From positions 4,092,001 through 4,156,000 of the forward strand of contig OU452204.1 of assembly GCA_911728435.2 (NCBI GenBank): a DNA stretch of 64,000 bases. Reading direction: 5' to 3'. The stretch comes from Apoderus coryli (Eukaryota; Arthropoda; Insecta; Coleoptera; Attelabidae). Shown here in pieces: positions 62,888-64,000 of this stretch (the first letter of the stretch is position 1; each line of letters begins with the position of its first letter). Below the pieces are notes generated by a model that had not been told where the DNA came from, made no database searches, and worked only from the letters and a program-made list of their open reading frames with translations. The translations under genes and the position numbers were made by a program.

Positions 62888-63246
62888 GTTTAATCTGATC
62901 TAAACCTTCCAACCATGCCAAATCCATAGCCCTATTTACGAGCGATGCTCTCCTACATGTTACCGGTAGAGGAAAAGCCTCCACCGGTACCACTGAAAAA
63001 TCACCATCTACAGTTATCGTTAAGTGGTGACGACCATCATCATCATACTAGTCATCATAATCAGCAATTAGTGAACGGTAACAGTAAAACGACACCGATC
63101 AGCAAAGACACTAGTGTGAGTAGTTTTGTGTCGGAGAGTACGACTACGACAACAAGTCATAGTTCGATGACTCCGACCAGCACGAGTACGGATAAAGGCA
63201 AGCCGAAATTTGTGATAAATGGTGGAAAGCATCAACCATTGAAACG
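62888..63246 (+). CDS. Host gene exon with start codon (start B)
   Basis: The acceptor tttttgttttcag ends at 62887 and a strong donor (CG/GTAAGA) follows 63246. The 5' part is untranslated: a five-codon upstream frame (ATG CCA AAT CCA TAG, at about 62913) ends in the same frame as the main start. The coding part starts at ATG 62945: MLSYMLPVEEKPPPVPLKNH, then SLSGDDHHHHTSHHNQQLVN, a Ser/Thr-rich stretch (SVSSFVSESTTTTTSHSSMT) and KGKPKFVINGGKHQPLKR. It ends after two bases of a codon. It is balanced in base composition, unlike the surroundings, which supports real coding. His-, Pro- and Ser/Thr-rich low complexity suggests a disordered N-terminus of a regulatory protein; no domain or orthologue is recognised. 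The rest of the gene lies beyond the window. Confidence 0.65.
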
Positions 63247-64000
63247 GTAAGAATATTTCTATATATTTGCATAATTTACAAATGTTTAAGATTATTTGTC
63301 CAACGAGATGAAGTTTTGATAAAAGGCACACAACCATAACTTTGAGAAATGCTCAATTGAATTCGGAAAGGTTTCTAGAAAAAACTGTCTGTGTAAGGTT
63401 AAAATCGAGGCTAAATACTTTAGACATTATGAGGACATGTCGCATTAATTCGTCTTATGTACAATTATTATTGTTGTTGAGTTTGCAATAAGTCTATCTT
63501 AAGGTAAATTTCACTTCGTTTATTTTTTAACCAGTGAATGTTATTGACGTTGCATTGCCATCTTTGACTGCATTAACTTAGGAGTCAATGTCGGATTGGT
63601 ATAGTACAAAGATGCTGCTGCGCCACGAGTGAAAGCGCATATGTCATATAAATTTAAACCAATGTATTTATCTGTTCACTAAGTATTGTAAACTGGAGGT
63701 GATAGTTGGTATAACTGAAACTTTTTATATTTGTTTTGCAGTAAAATGTGAAATGTCTTTTATTATTTTCTCGTCTATACAGGGTGTTACAGGATGATAA
63801 GATAAACATTTAAGGGCAGATTCTATAGCGGTGTGAAAATAGCACACCAAAGACCGAGTATATCGGAACGTGTGATAGGCGTTGGTGAAAAGGACGGATA
63901 ACATCAAAACACTGGATATTGTACTGAGATACTTTGAAGTAGTTTGTCTCAATTTCGTTATTATCACTTTAAGCACTTAAGCATTTGTCAGATATAGATG
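63247..64000 (+). other. Intron downstream of start-B exon
   Basis: No further exon seen before the window end. From about 63779 a tacagggtgttacaggatga sequence resembles the end of a mariner-like repeat. Confidence 0.4.

Noticed and set aside
57339..62960. Direct splice from 57442 to 62888 as one coding sequence
   Set aside because: The join reads AGG TTT AAT CTG ATC TAA, a stop after five codons, so the two exons cannot be consecutive coding exons.

Overview
The window looks like a piece of an insect (at least arthropod) nuclear genome. It is strongly A+T rich, its genes have introns with GT/AG borders, and it is packed with non-LTR retrotransposons and with Tc1/mariner, pogo and hAT DNA transposons of the kinds common in insects. 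The order cannot be fixed from the sequence. About nine tenths is mobile-element debris or unassigned A+T-rich DNA. I found no CRISPR array, no bacterial operon structure and no complete tRNA or rRNA gene.

Host genes are few and partial. (1) The last exon of ribosomal protein S6 (14678-15214, +) has a clear splice acceptor. (2) The last three exons of an unrecognised gene (29778-30510, -) include a 24-nt exon. (3) Two first coding exons (57339-57442 and 62888-63246, +) both end in the same splice phase, so they may be alternative starts of one gene that continues past the window. (4) A small two-exon THAP-type zinc-finger gene or gene relic lies at 7071-8239 (-).

Region by region. 1-4 kb: a 20-bp tandem repeat at the window edge, then a 1.8-kb non-coding element (1942-3734) made of degenerate 118-145-bp units; an inverted, longer copy lies at 27028-29694. 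4-7 kb: a mariner end, a LINE and a Tc1 relic, directly abutting. 8.9-12.85 kb: a nearly full-length two-ORF LINE (-) whose ORF1 ends on a canonical A AAA AAC slippery heptamer that leads into the ATG-less start of ORF2. 13.2-17.7 kb: a DDE_3 transposase relic, the RpS6 exon, and a complete 2.4-kb DNA transposon with an intact 566-codon zinc-finger ORF, TIRs and a TTA target duplication, inserted at the RpS6 3' end. 18-27 kb: decayed LINEs, an unnamed multicopy protein family, a pogo relic and a DDE_3 relic. 31.7-34.5 kb: a LINE with an uninterrupted 723-codon reverse-transcriptase frame. 34.8-41 kb: hAT and mariner-like miniatures enclosed by an inverted repeat, two LINE relics (one with an inverted duplication) and a mariner-like element. 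42-48 kb: further LINE, RTE and DDE_3 relics. 49.8-53.5 kb: a hAT element with a perfect 8-bp target duplication that has captured a LINE and a long-inverted-repeat foldback element. 54-56.4 kb: more DDE_3, RTE and hAT relics. 57-64 kb: the two host first exons, several hairpins and a rearranged LINE tail.

The genes do not form a pathway. The biology here is nested transposition around a few host exons: one element abuts the RpS6 3' end, another may supply the poly(A) signal of the 29.8-30.5 kb gene. The most unusual single signals are the candidate -1 frameshift site in the LINE, the intact zinc-finger transposon, and the paired phase-matched first exons.
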